Positions 1 through 7,715 of a stretch of 46,842 nt of DNA are shown here, piece after piece. The notes below the pieces were generated by a model. The model saw only the letters and a program-made list of their open reading frames with translations, did no database searches and had not been told where the DNA came from. Source of the DNA: Ligilactobacillus sp. WC1T17 (GTDB taxonomy: Bacteria > Bacillota > Bacilli > Lactobacillales > Lactobacillaceae); contig FOCC01000013.1 in NCBI GenBank assembly GCA_900110005.1, positions 1 through 46,842 of the forward strand. The letters run 5' to 3'. Position numbers and translations under genes: made by a program. The stretch's first letter is position 1. The number at the start of each line of letters is the position of its first letter.

Positions 1-112
1 CAGTATATGCTGAAACATATCTGCGTTTACCATCTTTATTAGTCTCTCTTAACTCGTGCTTTTCTTCATATTCAGTTCCATATTCTACTTGGCTAGTTTT
101 ATATGGATCCAC
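1..112 (-). CDS. Possible partial reading frame leaving the window
   Basis: The minus strand is open from a GTG at 112 to the window edge and would encode a charged peptide (VDPYKTSQVEYGTEYEE and on). No ribosome site precedes the GTG, and the frame closes a few codons upstream at the junction with the transposase fragment. I do not recognise it. It may be the inside of a gene interrupted at about position 120. Confidence 0.2.
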   Translation of the reverse strand, partial: MDPYKTSQVEYGTEYEEKHELRETNKDGKRRYVSAYT

Positions 113-120
113 TTTAATAA

Positions 121-318
121 GGAGCGTCAGCTAGAATATGGTTTAAACAATATCCTGAAACTAAAAAATTATTGTGGGGTGGACATTTATGGTCGCCTAG
201 TTATTATATGGGGACTTTAGGTGATATGAGTAAAGACGTTGTAGAAAAATATATTGAATCGCAGTATACAGAAGCTATGAGAAGGCAACTTAAAGGCTAT
301 TATGGTAAAAATAGATAA
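121..318 (+). pseudogene. tnpA: IS200/IS605 TnpA, C-terminal fragment
   Basis: The 65 codons ending at TAA 316-318 read GASARIWFKQYPETKKL, then WGGHLWSPSYY, then a final KYIESQ segment. This is the standard C-terminal part of the HUH transposases of the IS200/IS605 group; the Tyr of KYIESQ is where the catalytic tyrosine sits in the family. The frame is stopped at 118-120 and no upstream half of the protein (HUH motif, N-terminal strand) is present, so this is a dead remnant. It differs from the second tnpA in this window (5344-5742), so the two come from different insertions. Confidence 0.7.
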
Positions 319-327
319 GACAGTTTG

Positions 328-370
328 GCGGGCCTGACCCCTGATTAAAATCAGAGGTCAAGCCCGTTTT
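328..370 (+). terminator. Rho-independent terminator
   Basis: A long stem (GGCGGGCCTGACC pairing with GGTCAAGCCCG, with CTGATT/AATCAG inside) is followed by TTTT. It lies just after the transposase fragment and insulates the pnuC promoter. Confidence 0.75.
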
Positions 371-483
371 ATAATCAAAACTCATGGAATTTCACCTTAC
401 TCGGCCATATTGATGGTGCCACAAAGCAAAGCATGCAGTTTTTTTTAGGTAAAGGTGATGTTTCGGTTACTTTTTCCAAGTAA
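370..483 (+). pseudogene. Short orphan reading frame, possible gene tail
   Basis: One frame stays open from the terminator to a TAA at 481-483. It encodes NFTLLGHIDGATKQSMQF followed by FLGKGDVSVTFSK. It has no start with a ribosome site and begins inside the terminator, so if real it is the tail of a lost gene. The family was not recognised. Confidence 0.2.
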
Positions 484-491
484 AAAAAGCT

Positions 492-519
492 TTGCCTTTT
501 TATCTCAAAGTGATATAAT
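492..519 (+). promoter_or_regulatory. Promoter of the pnuC operon
   Basis: TTGCCT (492-497) and TATAAT (514-519) lie 16 bases apart. The -10 box sits inside the first of two palindromes described in the next entry. Confidence 0.6.
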
Positions 520-543
520 TTCATTAATCTCGTTTTGAGATAA
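500..543 (+). promoter_or_regulatory. Tandem palindromic operators, probable NrtR sites
   Basis: Two similar palindromes are seen. Box 1 is TTATCTCAAAGTGATATAA (500-518, arms TTATCTCA/TGATATAA, one mismatch). Box 2 is TTAATCTCGTTTTGAGATAA (524-543, arms ATCTC/GAGAT). The outer arms TTATCTCAAA (500-509) and TTTGAGATAA (534-543) are also perfect inverted repeats of each other. They cover the -10 box and start region of pnuC-nadR-nrtR. Because the operon encodes an NrtR-type regulator, autoregulation is the simplest reading. The binding protein is inferred. Confidence 0.55.
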
Positions 544-598
544 ATAACTAGGAGGGTTGTCCATTCGCCTCCCTAAAAACAAAGGAGATTTTTCTATT

Positions 599-1381
599 AT
601 GGAAAACGTCAAACAACAAAACTATCTCGGTCACTTAGCTTCAGGAATGAAAGAGGTCTTATCCTTAAAGAATAACATTCATGATGTGGTGACTTTGACT
701 ACGACTTCTAAAGGTATGATGACCGTGATGCTCTTAAGTCAGCTTGTGGCCTTTATCTTGGGCAAATCTTTTGACCTGATGGGCTGGATTGGTCTGATTA
801 CCGGTATTTCAGCCATCATGAACCTGATTTTAGTTGATCAAGGCCGCTTAACCAACTACTCTTGGGGTATTTTACAATGTGCCGTGTGGTTTGTTGTTGC
901 TATTAATAACCGTTTAGTCGGCGATATGTTCAGTCAAGGCTTTTATTTCTTAATGCAATTTGTCGGGGTTTCCATTTGGCATCGCGACATTGCTAAAGAT
1001 GCCGTCATTGAAGGCGACACAGCTGAATTAAAAGCTAAAAAAATGTCCAAACTTACTGCTTTATTGACCGTTTTGGGTACCATTATCGTCTACTTTATCG
1101 TGTTATTTGTCAGTCTGAAGGCTAACGGTTCTAATCCTTACATTGACGCCGCTTTGCTTCCTTTAGGCATTGCCGGTCAAATTTTGATGACTTACGGCTA
1201 CCGCTCACAATGGATTGTTTGGCTTATCTTGGACGCAATCAATATTGAAGTCTGGGCCGTTCAATTGAGCAACGGCGGTGCTGCAGCCTTCTCCATGTTT
1301 ATTTTACAAATTGTGATGTTTATCAATGCCGTTTACGGCGCTTACTTATGGTTTAAACCGCAAGAAAATAAGGTGGCTTAA
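599..1381 (+). CDS. pnuC: PnuC-type nicotinamide riboside transporter
   Basis: A 260-residue polytopic membrane protein of the PnuC family, which takes up nicotinamide riboside by facilitated diffusion coupled to intracellular phosphorylation. Hydrophobic segments run through the length, with the family-typical Trp-rich stretches (YSWGILQCAVWFVVA, then VGVSIWHRD) in the middle. The start at ATG 599 is chosen because AAAGGAG at 581-587 lies at good spacing; the frame is open further upstream but without a ribosome site. It is followed after one base by nadR and then nrtR. The operon therefore pairs NR uptake, NR phosphorylation and its regulator. Two palindromes in the promoter suggest repression when NAD is plentiful. 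Confidence 0.93.
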   Translation: MENVKQQNYLGHLASGMKEVLSLKNNIHDVVTLTTTSKGMMTVMLLSQLVAFILGKSFDLMGWIGLITGISAIMNLILVDQGRLTNYSWGILQCAVWFVVAINNRLVGDMFSQGFYFLMQFVGVSIWHRDIAKDAVIEGDTAELKAKKMSKLTALLTVLGTIIVYFIVLFVSLKANGSNPYIDAALLPLGIAGQILMTYGYRSQWIVWLILDAINIEVWAVQLSNGGAAAFSMFILQIVMFINAVYGAYLWFKPQENKVA

Positions 1382-1382
1382 A

Positions 1383-2459
1383 ATGCTTGAAAATAAACAG
1401 CCTCAATATAATGAAATAGCTCGTCATGCCCAAAAAATCGGCCTGATTAACGGATATTTCGCCCCATTTTGCCAAAGTCATTACCAAATGGTCATTAAGT
1501 CTTTGTGCGAAAATGATTTGACCCTTGTTATCGGCTATGATGATATTCCAAGCGCTTTGGCTCGCCAGATACGTCATTTAAAGACTTTCTTTCAAAATGA
1601 GCCGAGCGTTTTTGTCGCCGGTCAACCATTTCCGATAACTAAAAATTTAGCTGCCATCCCGCAATTGCTGGCCAAAGCTCAAGTTAATTTAAACCAACTG
1701 CGGCAATTAACTTGGTACACCGCAAAAACAAGCGAAGAAGACCTTATTTTAGCTAATTTGAAGCAAGCACCAAAAACTTTGGCAAACAAAATTAACCTGG
1801 TCAAATCAGCCTGGACAGGCCTTGACCCTAAAAAGATTCAAGCCAATCCCTTTAAATATTTTGACCAAATTACCAAACCTTTTAGAGCGGACTATGTCAA
1901 AAAAATCGCCTTTATCGGTGCTCCTTCCACCGGGAAGACGACCTTAATCCGCCGGTTGGCCCAAAGCTTCAACGCCAGTTTTTCCGAAGAGACCGCGCGT
2001 GATTTGGAAGTCAGCTTGGCCATTAATGATGATGACTTAACCGTTGATGATTACCGCTTTTTTGTCACCTCCCAACATGAGGTAAACCAAAAAGCTGTTT
2101 TGCATTCAACCAACGGCTTAGCCTTTTTAGACACAACACCGTTAGCAACGGCCGTATATGCCAAGCTTTACTTGACTGAAAATCAATACCAAAGTTTAAA
2201 ACCGCTCTTTGACTACTATATTAACTTAGAACCGCTTGATTTGATTATTGCCACTAAACCGACCGGAATTTTTGCCCTTGATGGCGGCCGGTCTGAAGAA
2301 TGGGCTGATGATGGTCTGCGCTTTTTTGAAGAATTAAAACGTCAAGCGCAAATGTACCATCTTTCCGACCGATTTGTCGCTTTAGACACGATTGGACCTG
2401 ATTATAGCTTTTATGACCGCTACTGTGATACGACCGCTAAAATCAAAAATATTTTATAA
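1383..2459 (+). CDS. nadR: NadR-like ribosylnicotinamide kinase with decayed NMNAT domain
   Basis: 358 residues in the NadR arrangement: an N-terminal nucleotidyltransferase-like domain (about 18-165) and a C-terminal ribosylnicotinamide kinase domain with Walker A GAPSTGKTTL at 179-188. The kinase half, which makes NMN from NR, looks intact. The adenylyltransferase half does not. The GxFxPxHxGH signature reads GYFAPFCQSH (24-33), so the first catalytic His is Cys and the Gly is Ser, and the ISxTxIR motif near 147-153 reads LDPKKIQ. It probably acts as a kinase only, with NMN adenylylation done elsewhere. Its ATG lies one base after the pnuC stop, indicating translational coupling. Loss of NMNAT activity is inferred from motifs. 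Confidence 0.88.
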   Translation: MLENKQPQYNEIARHAQKIGLINGYFAPFCQSHYQMVIKSLCENDLTLVIGYDDIPSALARQIRHLKTFFQNEPSVFVAGQPFPITKNLAAIPQLLAKAQVNLNQLRQLTWYTAKTSEEDLILANLKQAPKTLANKINLVKSAWTGLDPKKIQANPFKYFDQITKPFRADYVKKIAFIGAPSTGKTTLIRRLAQSFNASFSEETARDLEVSLAINDDDLTVDDYRFFVTSQHEVNQKAVLHSTNGLAFLDTTPLATAVYAKLYLTENQYQSLKPLFDYYINLEPLDLIIATKPTGIFALDGGRSEEWADDGLRFFEELKRQAQMYHLSDRFVALDTIGPDYSFYDRYCDTTAKIKNIL

Positions 2460-2482
2460 CATCGTTTTAAAGGAGTTTTTTT

Positions 2483-3232
2483 ATGCAATTTGCTAGTAAA
2501 GAAGAAGAACGCTACTATTATGAACAAGTTGCATCGCAAAAAGAATTCTTAACCTGGTATAAAAGGCAGGATTTACCTAATTATCCCAAGCCCAGTGTGG
2601 CTGTGGATATTATTACCCTTCGCTATAACCGCGAACTAAAAAAAGTCGAAGTCTTATTAGTTCAGCGCAATAAAAATCCTTGGCGTAATAAATGGGCTTT
2701 AGTCGGCGGCTTTTTGCAGCCTTATGAAGACTTAAAAGAAGCCGGCATCCGCAAGATTAAGGAAGAAACCAACCTGGCCTTAAAAAAGGAGCAATTCAAA
2801 CTTCTCTCCCCTTGGTCTTCACCAAAACGTGATCCCCGAGGCTGGGTGATTTCCTGTCCTTTGCTCGTCGAACTTTCTCCCAAAGATGAAACGGTTGATT
2901 TATCCGCCGAAGCTCACAAATATCACTACCACTGGTATGCTTTAGCTGAGCTTTCTGAAGTTGACTTTGCTTCTGATCATGGCCAAATTCTCAGCTATGC
3001 CCTGGAAACCTTAACAACCCGCTTGCAGACCCAAGGTTTAAGTGCCATGGAACAACTTTTAGGCGTCTTTACCATGAAAGATTTGCAAGTCATCTTAGAG
3101 CAGCTGCTCAATAAAAAGATTCATTATAGCAACCTCAAGCGGACCTTTCAAGACCAGCTTGAATTAGCTGCACCCCCGCGGTTAAAAAAACATGTTGGTC
3201 GCACGCCGGCATATTTTAAAGTTAAAAAATAA
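2483..3232 (+). CDS. nrtR: NrtR-type Nudix-domain transcriptional regulator
   Basis: 249 residues: a Nudix fold (about 38-170) followed by a roughly 70-residue C-terminal region fitting the winged-helix DNA-binding domain of NrtR regulators of NAD metabolism. The Nudix box GGFLQPYEDLKEAGI RKIKEE (75-95) keeps the spacing and the final EE, but the normal RE pair is R90-K91. This suggests a ligand sensor (ADP-ribose in the family) more than a hydrolase. A ribosome site AAAGGAG lies at about 2469. The position as third gene of the pnuC-nadR operon, and operator-like palindromes in the operon promoter, support the NrtR call over an ADP-ribose pyrophosphatase. Confidence 0.83.
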   Translation: MQFASKEEERYYYEQVASQKEFLTWYKRQDLPNYPKPSVAVDIITLRYNRELKKVEVLLVQRNKNPWRNKWALVGGFLQPYEDLKEAGIRKIKEETNLALKKEQFKLLSPWSSPKRDPRGWVISCPLLVELSPKDETVDLSAEAHKYHYHWYALAELSEVDFASDHGQILSYALETLTTRLQTQGLSAMEQLLGVFTMKDLQVILEQLLNKKIHYSNLKRTFQDQLELAAPPRLKKHVGRTPAYFKVKK

Positions 3233-3266
3233 AAGCTCAATCCCTAATAGGGATTGAGCTTTTTTA
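3231..3266. terminator. Bidirectional terminator
   Basis: AAAAGCTCAATCCC / GGGATTGAGCTTTTTT is a perfect 14-base stem with a five-base loop. It serves nrtR (+) and the convergent permease gene (-). Confidence 0.9.
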
Positions 3267-4910
3267 TTAGATATCCATCTCAATTTTATAAGGCTTATCG
3301 CCTGGCTTCCTGCGGCCAATCAGCCAAACAGCTAATAAAGCGGCTACTGCTTCAACAACAATCATCCAAATACGTCCTGGAATTTTGGTACCGCCCAGCC
3401 AAACATCAACCATAATTGACCCTAAGACTAAGCCGATAATCCACCGCCATTGATATTTGTCAAAAGCATAACCGTATTCATCTTCACGTCGTCTGATATT
3501 TGGCAAGATAACGCCAAGTCCAACTAAAACAACAATTGAAACAATATTAATAACTAATTCATACCACCATGTGCTGGAGAATTGCTTAACATCTTGCGGA
3601 GCAATCCCTAAAACCGTAGCCACAGCTGTTACCACCAGTAAAATCAAGCCGGCCAGCCAAGCAAGTTTGTCATTTTTAATGAAGACATATTCTGACTTAT
3701 ACTTGGCAGCATCCTTACCGCGAATGCGCATGAAGGAATAGAAAATCCAACATGTTACCGCAGGGGAAATAATCCCGTTAAGATTTAACAGCCAGTTAAA
3801 GACATCGTTCATTTCCGGTAAGAAAACACCTAAAACCATAATAAAGCCGCTTAAAAAGACCGTTAAGGCATAGCCATTAACAGGAAGGCCCTGAGCATTA
3901 GTCTTCTTTAAGAACTTCGGCATATACTTGTCACCGGTATCGCTGATCAGCATCCGCGTCATCGCATCCAATAAGACCGCCATCAAAGCCACATTAAAGG
4001 CCAGTGAGCACCAAGCATAGATATAAACCAAACTCTTGCCAATTCCAAATTGTTCACCCATAGCTCCAAAGACATAATATTCACCATTCATCTTCAAGTC
4101 GTTAGGCATATGGTTAGCATCAATGTAAATACCTAAGGCAATAGACCCAAAGAAGGTCAAAAAGACCGTCATGAAGGCCAGCATAATCATCGCTTTAGGA
4201 AATTCAGTTTGCGGATGGCGCATTCTAGTAACGTAAGGTGCAATCAATTCACACCCGTTAACTGCATAAATTAACATCCCGACCGTTGAAAAATATTTAA
4301 GGTCAAATTTAGGGATGATGGTATCAACTGAAAAAGTACTTGCAGTATGTCCACCTGACATAAAAAGGCCGACAAAAGCCATCAAGACAAATAAAATAGT
4401 CATCCCAAACATCGCAATCCCGCCAATATCAGACAAGACTTCCAAAGAATTTTTGAAACGGTGTGAAACAAGCACTACGAGCAAGAATAAAATAAAGGAA
4501 ATCAAGGTAAACATTGGTGTCGAGATTACGCTGGTATCTTCAAATTTATCAGTACCTGTTAAGCCCCAGCCAATGTCAACTAAGAAGCAGTTAGCCGTAT
4601 CGATAACATAAGGAATCGAAGCAGCCCAATAAGTCCAAGCCGTAAAATAGCCTAAAAATTCGCCGTCAGTTCCGCGCACCCATGAAGAAAGGCCTCCCCC
4701 TTCATGATTGAAGACTGAGCCCAGTTGACCAACCATCAGCGCGTATGGAATCACATAAAAGAACACCATGATAACCCAAGAAGTTAAAACTGACATCCCT
4801 TGGTTTTGGAAATTATACATGATATCTTCCAAACCGATAACTGTAACAAACGCCATCATTGCAAGCGTCGGCCAAGTAATATACTTGCCCTTAAAATTTA
4901 ATTCATCCAT
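3267..4910 (-). CDS. APC-superfamily amino acid permease
   Basis: 547 residues with many hydrophobic segments, and an N-terminal region (TWPTLAMMAFVTVIGLEDI) fitting the unwound first transmembrane helix of APC amino acid/polyamine transporters (AA_permease_2). The substrate cannot be told from sequence. It resembles the large permeases of lactobacilli annotated as glutamate/GABA or general amino acid antiporters, and no decarboxylase gene lies next to it to decide. AAAAGGAGA precedes the ATG. It is a single-gene unit between a shared terminator and a gene-poor stretch. Confidence 0.85.
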   Translation of the reverse strand: MDELNFKGKYITWPTLAMMAFVTVIGLEDIMYNFQNQGMSVLTSWVIMVFFYVIPYALMVGQLGSVFNHEGGGLSSWVRGTDGEFLGYFTAWTYWAASIPYVIDTANCFLVDIGWGLTGTDKFEDTSVISTPMFTLISFILFLLVVLVSHRFKNSLEVLSDIGGIAMFGMTILFVLMAFVGLFMSGGHTASTFSVDTIIPKFDLKYFSTVGMLIYAVNGCELIAPYVTRMRHPQTEFPKAMIMLAFMTVFLTFFGSIALGIYIDANHMPNDLKMNGEYYVFGAMGEQFGIGKSLVYIYAWCSLAFNVALMAVLLDAMTRMLISDTGDKYMPKFLKKTNAQGLPVNGYALTVFLSGFIMVLGVFLPEMNDVFNWLLNLNGIISPAVTCWIFYSFMRIRGKDAAKYKSEYVFIKNDKLAWLAGLILLVVTAVATVLGIAPQDVKQFSSTWWYELVINIVSIVVLVGLGVILPNIRRREDEYGYAFDKYQWRWIIGLVLGSIMVDVWLGGTKIPGRIWMIVVEAVAALLAVWLIGRRKPGDKPYKIEMDI

Positions 4911-5209
4911 TTTCTATCTCCTTTTGCTTTTTAGTGACTACCAGCCTGAAAAGCAGGAGATTTATTTAATGATTGCACAAGCTTTCTCCTTAAAAAAATT
5001 TAAAAGTTACAATTAATTTTACTATAGAAACAGGCTTTTTTTCAAAAAAATACAATCTTTTCATGAAAAAGCCGCCTTTTTAAGCCAATATTTACGTAGT
5101 TTTATGAAAACGTCCGCTATTTGGTCTCTGAACAGTTGGCTGGAAGTTATTTTTTCAAAAAAAAGACCGCTTCTTCGTTCCACACAAAAAAGCAGTCTTC
5201 ATTCAAACT
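4911..5209. other. Intergenic stretch with one terminator
   Basis: A/T-rich and without a supported gene. A hairpin at 5158-5200 (minus strand AAGACTGCTT / AAGCGGTCTT followed by a run of T) is the terminator of the broken alcohol dehydrogenase described next. I see nothing else convincing. Confidence 0.5.
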
Positions 5210-5343
5210 TTATTTAGCAGCTACTACCAATAATGATTTGATAGCCTAACGGTTGCTCATCGCATCATAAGCTGCTTGAACATGGTCTAGATCAAATTTT
5301 TGCGTAAAGACTTTTCCAGGGTGAATTTCTCCTTTTAAAACCA
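5210..5343 (-). pseudogene. Zinc alcohol dehydrogenase, C-terminal remnant
   Basis: Minus-strand codons read VLKGEIHPGKVFTQKFDL then DHVQAAYDAMSNR, a TAG stop, and AIKSLLVVAAK before the final TAA (5210-5212). This is the typical tail of medium-chain zinc-dependent alcohol dehydrogenases. The internal TAG stands where CAG (Gln) would be expected, and the upstream nine tenths of the gene are missing, replaced by the IS200/IS605 transposase gene that abuts at 5344. A terminator still follows it. Confidence 0.7.
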
Positions 5344-5742
5344 TTATTTTTGACCCTGCCTTTCAATATATTGTTTGATTACGTCAATTGAAACTCCGCC
5401 AGTGGAAATTAAACAGTAGCTTTTAGTCCAAAAAGCTTCCTTCCACAAATATTGACGTATTTCAGGATAGTTCTTTTTAACCAGTCTTGAACTAACTGAT
5501 TTATATGCATTAATGAATTTAGCAGGGGCGATTTGGGGAGTACATTTAAAAAGTACATTAACATGGTCTTTATCATGATTCCACTCTACTAATTCAACAC
5601 CATAAGTGATGCCTATCCGTTCAAACGTAGCTCTTAAGTATCCCGATATTTCATCAGATATCACTTTTCTGCGGTACTTTATCACCATTACAAGATGATA
5701 ATTAATTGAATATACCGAATGTTGATTTTTGTCCAATTCCAT
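5344..5742 (-). CDS. tnpA: IS200/IS605 TnpA transposase with altered HUH motif
   Basis: 132 residues of the single-strand HUH transposases (Y1) of the IS200/IS605 family. The start is ATG 5742, since AAAGGTGAT lies seven bases before it; an in-frame GTG at 5754 overlaps that site. The body matches the family (QHSVYSINYHLVMVIKYRRK, SYCLISTGG), and the catalytic Tyr is Y125 in KQYIERQ. The metal-binding HUH motif reads HVN (H60-V61-N62): the second His is Asn through a single base (AAT for CAT). The gene stops abruptly against the alcohol dehydrogenase remnant with no room for a terminal hairpin, so this end of the element is lost. It is probably inactive. Confidence 0.85.
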   Translation of the reverse strand: MELDKNQHSVYSINYHLVMVIKYRRKVISDEISGYLRATFERIGITYGVELVEWNHDKDHVNVLFKCTPQIAPAKFINAYKSVSSRLVKKNYPEIRQYLWKEAFWTKSYCLISTGGVSIDVIKQYIERQGQK

Positions 5743-5809
5743 TGTGTTTATCACCTTTTACAATTTATGCACTAATTATAATATCTGATTTTATAATATC
5801 TGATTTAAA

Positions 5810-5905
5810 ACGAATCAAGAAAAAAGAAGCGCCGAGTGCTTCAAAAGAGGCGATTCATCCCCAACTTATAGAAGTGGGGGCATTCTCGCCCCTTTAGGGT
5901 AAATT
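5810..5905 (+). mobile_element. Orphan IS605-type right end, omega-RNA-like hairpin
   Basis: CCCCAACTTATAGAAGTGGGG (5859-5879) is a strong hairpin preceded by AGAGGCGATTCAT and followed by GCATTCTCGCCCC. This is the layout of the 3' end of tnpB-bearing IS605 elements, where the omega-RNA scaffold ends. No tnpB frame is left between it and tnpA, so most of the element was deleted. Assignment is by pattern resemblance only. Confidence 0.45.
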
Positions 5906-5941
5906 AGCAGTCATGCAAGCTAGCATACCGTAAACGCATAG

Positions 5942-7321
5942 CTACTTGGGCGCTGACGTTTGCCGCTTTAAGCCAATACCTAAAATTCCTGATAAAATAG
6001 AAAAAAGGGGTGATGACCAGGCAAAGACCGTAAAAGGCAAAAAGGCTAGTACTGACACACCCAAAGTCGAAGCGGCAAAAGATGCAGCAACGCCCCAGGG
6101 AACCAGGTAGTTGATAACCGATCCGCCGTCCTCTAACACCCGACTTTGTGCCAAGGGATCAAGTCCAAGCTTTTTGAAAGCCGGTTTAAAGGCATTTCCC
6201 GGTAAAATCACTGATAAATATTGTTCACCGACAAATAAATTAACCCCGATTCCTGCCAAAATAGCCACGATAATCAACTGGCCGGGACGGGTTAACTTTT
6301 TAACTACCGGCGACATTGCCTCTTCAATCACGCCCAACCGCATCAAAATGCCGCCTAAAGCCAAAGTCATAATGATTAATGCCACCGTTGACATCATACT
6401 ATCGATTCCGCCGCGAGAAAGCAAAGCATCAACCGTACGGTTTCCTGTTTGCGCTACAAATCCGCTTTGAATCAGGGTCGTCATCTTCTTTAAGCTAAAA
6501 TGAGGGTTTTTTAGCCAAATCATTCCTCCGGCAATGGCAATATTTAAAAATAAAGTCGGAATTGCCGGTATTTTCTTCCAAGCACAAATAAACATCAAGC
6601 ATACCGGCAAGGCGGCCCACCAGGAAATCGTAAAGTTTTGTCTTAACACATCCACCGTAACATTAATATTTTTAAAATTTAAATCTTGCCCGCTCATGCC
6701 TAGTGCTAAAAAAGCGACGAGAGAAACGATAAAAGCTGGGATTGTCGTCCACAACATATTTTTAATATGAGCAAATAAATCAGACCCCGCCACCGCTGAA
6801 GCTAAATTAGTCGAATCAGATAAAGGCGACATCTTGTCCCCAAAAATTGCCCCGGAAATAATGGCGCCTGCTACCAAAGCTGAATTCATCTGCAAGGTTT
6901 CACCCATGCCAAACAAGGCTAAGCCAATGGTAGAAATCGTGGTAAAGCCACTGCCAATCGCCACCCCGACCAAAGCACATACAATGAAGACCGAGGGAAC
7001 AAAAAAATGGGCATTCACTAATTTAAAGCCTAAAACCATCAAACTTGGAATAATGCCGGCTTGAATCCACACCGCAATGAGCGTCCCGATTAATAAAAAT
7101 AAAAACAGCGGTACAATGGCCGTTTTAACTCCATCTTCAATTCCTGCCATTAATTCTTTAGCGGGAATCTTTTTGATAGCGGCAAATAAAAAAAGCAAAC
7201 CTGTCACACTTAACACTGGAACTTGGGGTGATAAACCAAAAGCAATCACACTCAGCCCCAAAATTAACATCATCAAACCTAAAATCGCAACTGCTTCAAT
7301 AAAATTAACTCTCTTATTCAT
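5942..7321 (-). CDS. NhaC-family transporter, probable tyrosine transporter
   Basis: 459 residues, highly hydrophobic, matching the NhaC Na+/H+ antiporter family (IFGDKMSPLSDSTNLA, GGSVINYLVPWGVAAS). ATG 7321 is preceded by AAAGGA; the frame is open further upstream into the T-box terminator but without a ribosome site. The gene is controlled by a T-box leader whose specifier codon is UAC (Tyr). NhaC-type genes behind tyrosine T-boxes in lactobacilli have been proposed to import tyrosine, and the same reading fits here better than sodium homeostasis. The downstream side is abutted by an IS605 remnant and lacks a clear terminator. Confidence 0.88.
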   Translation of the reverse strand: MNKRVNFIEAVAILGLMMLILGLSVIAFGLSPQVPVLSVTGLLFLFAAIKKIPAKELMAGIEDGVKTAIVPLFLFLLIGTLIAVWIQAGIIPSLMVLGFKLVNAHFFVPSVFIVCALVGVAIGSGFTTISTIGLALFGMGETLQMNSALVAGAIISGAIFGDKMSPLSDSTNLASAVAGSDLFAHIKNMLWTTIPAFIVSLVAFLALGMSGQDLNFKNINVTVDVLRQNFTISWWAALPVCLMFICAWKKIPAIPTLFLNIAIAGGMIWLKNPHFSLKKMTTLIQSGFVAQTGNRTVDALLSRGGIDSMMSTVALIIMTLALGGILMRLGVIEEAMSPVVKKLTRPGQLIIVAILAGIGVNLFVGEQYLSVILPGNAFKPAFKKLGLDPLAQSRVLEDGGSVINYLVPWGVAASFAASTLGVSVLAFLPFTVFAWSSPLFSILSGILGIGLKRQTSAPK

Positions 7322-7396
7322 ATCTTTTTTCCTTTCTTTGTTCCAAGTAACTGCCACTTGGTTTGACAGGCTTTTTTCATCCGCTCCACCTCCAAA

Positions 7397-7617
7397 ACAA
7401 AAAAGTCCTGGCTGACAAAATGTCAACCAGGACGTGTGACCGCGGTACCACCCAGCTTTAAGCTAAAAACTTCTCTTGCTAATTGATAACGGCATTAGCC
7501 CAAGCCCGCTGAGTACCTAACGTCTGTATTTGGCTTTCCTCCCCCTGACCGGTTCGCATCATCCACCGGCTTTCTGACTCCCAAGGTTGGCGCTACTTTT
7601 CGACGACTCAATTAATA
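7397..7617 (-). promoter_or_regulatory. T-box leader, tyrosine specifier
   Basis: Read on the minus strand. Stem I begins with TTGAGT...ACTCAG, and helix CGTC/GACG leads into the specifier loop with AGTA on the 5' side. On the 3' side is AAA-TAC-A, so the specifier is UAC (7526-7528), tyrosine. The apical hairpin CCGGT/ACCGG follows. The T-box core GGGTGGTACCGCG lies at 7441-7453; its UGGU pairs with an ACCA tRNA end, as expected for tRNA-Tyr (A73). The terminator GTCCTGG...CCAGGACTTTTTT is at 7397-7433. Uncharged tRNA-Tyr would allow read-through into the NhaC gene. Confidence 0.93.
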
Positions 7618-7624
7618 TGTTCAT

Positions 7625-7653
7625 ATACTAGCATTAAGCTTTAGGCCTGTCAA
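7625..7653 (-). promoter_or_regulatory. Promoter of the tyrosine T-box transcript
   Basis: On the minus strand, TTGACA (7648-7653) and TAGTAT (7625-7630) lie 17 bases apart, a few bases upstream of Stem I. Confidence 0.75.
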
Positions 7654-7715
7654 TTATTTTTGTGAAATCAATTAAATTATTCAAATTATTTTTTCATTTA
7701 TTATTATGGATAACG

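Noticed and set aside
5104-5118. cre-like ATGAAAACGTCCGCT upstream of the APC permease
   Set aside because: One consensus position fails, and the site lies about 190 bases from the start codon with no visible promoter next to it.
5706-5897. Possible tnpB tail on the plus strand beside the tnpA remnant
   Set aside because: The frame overlaps tnpA and does not read as TnpB zinc-ribbon or RuvC sequence.
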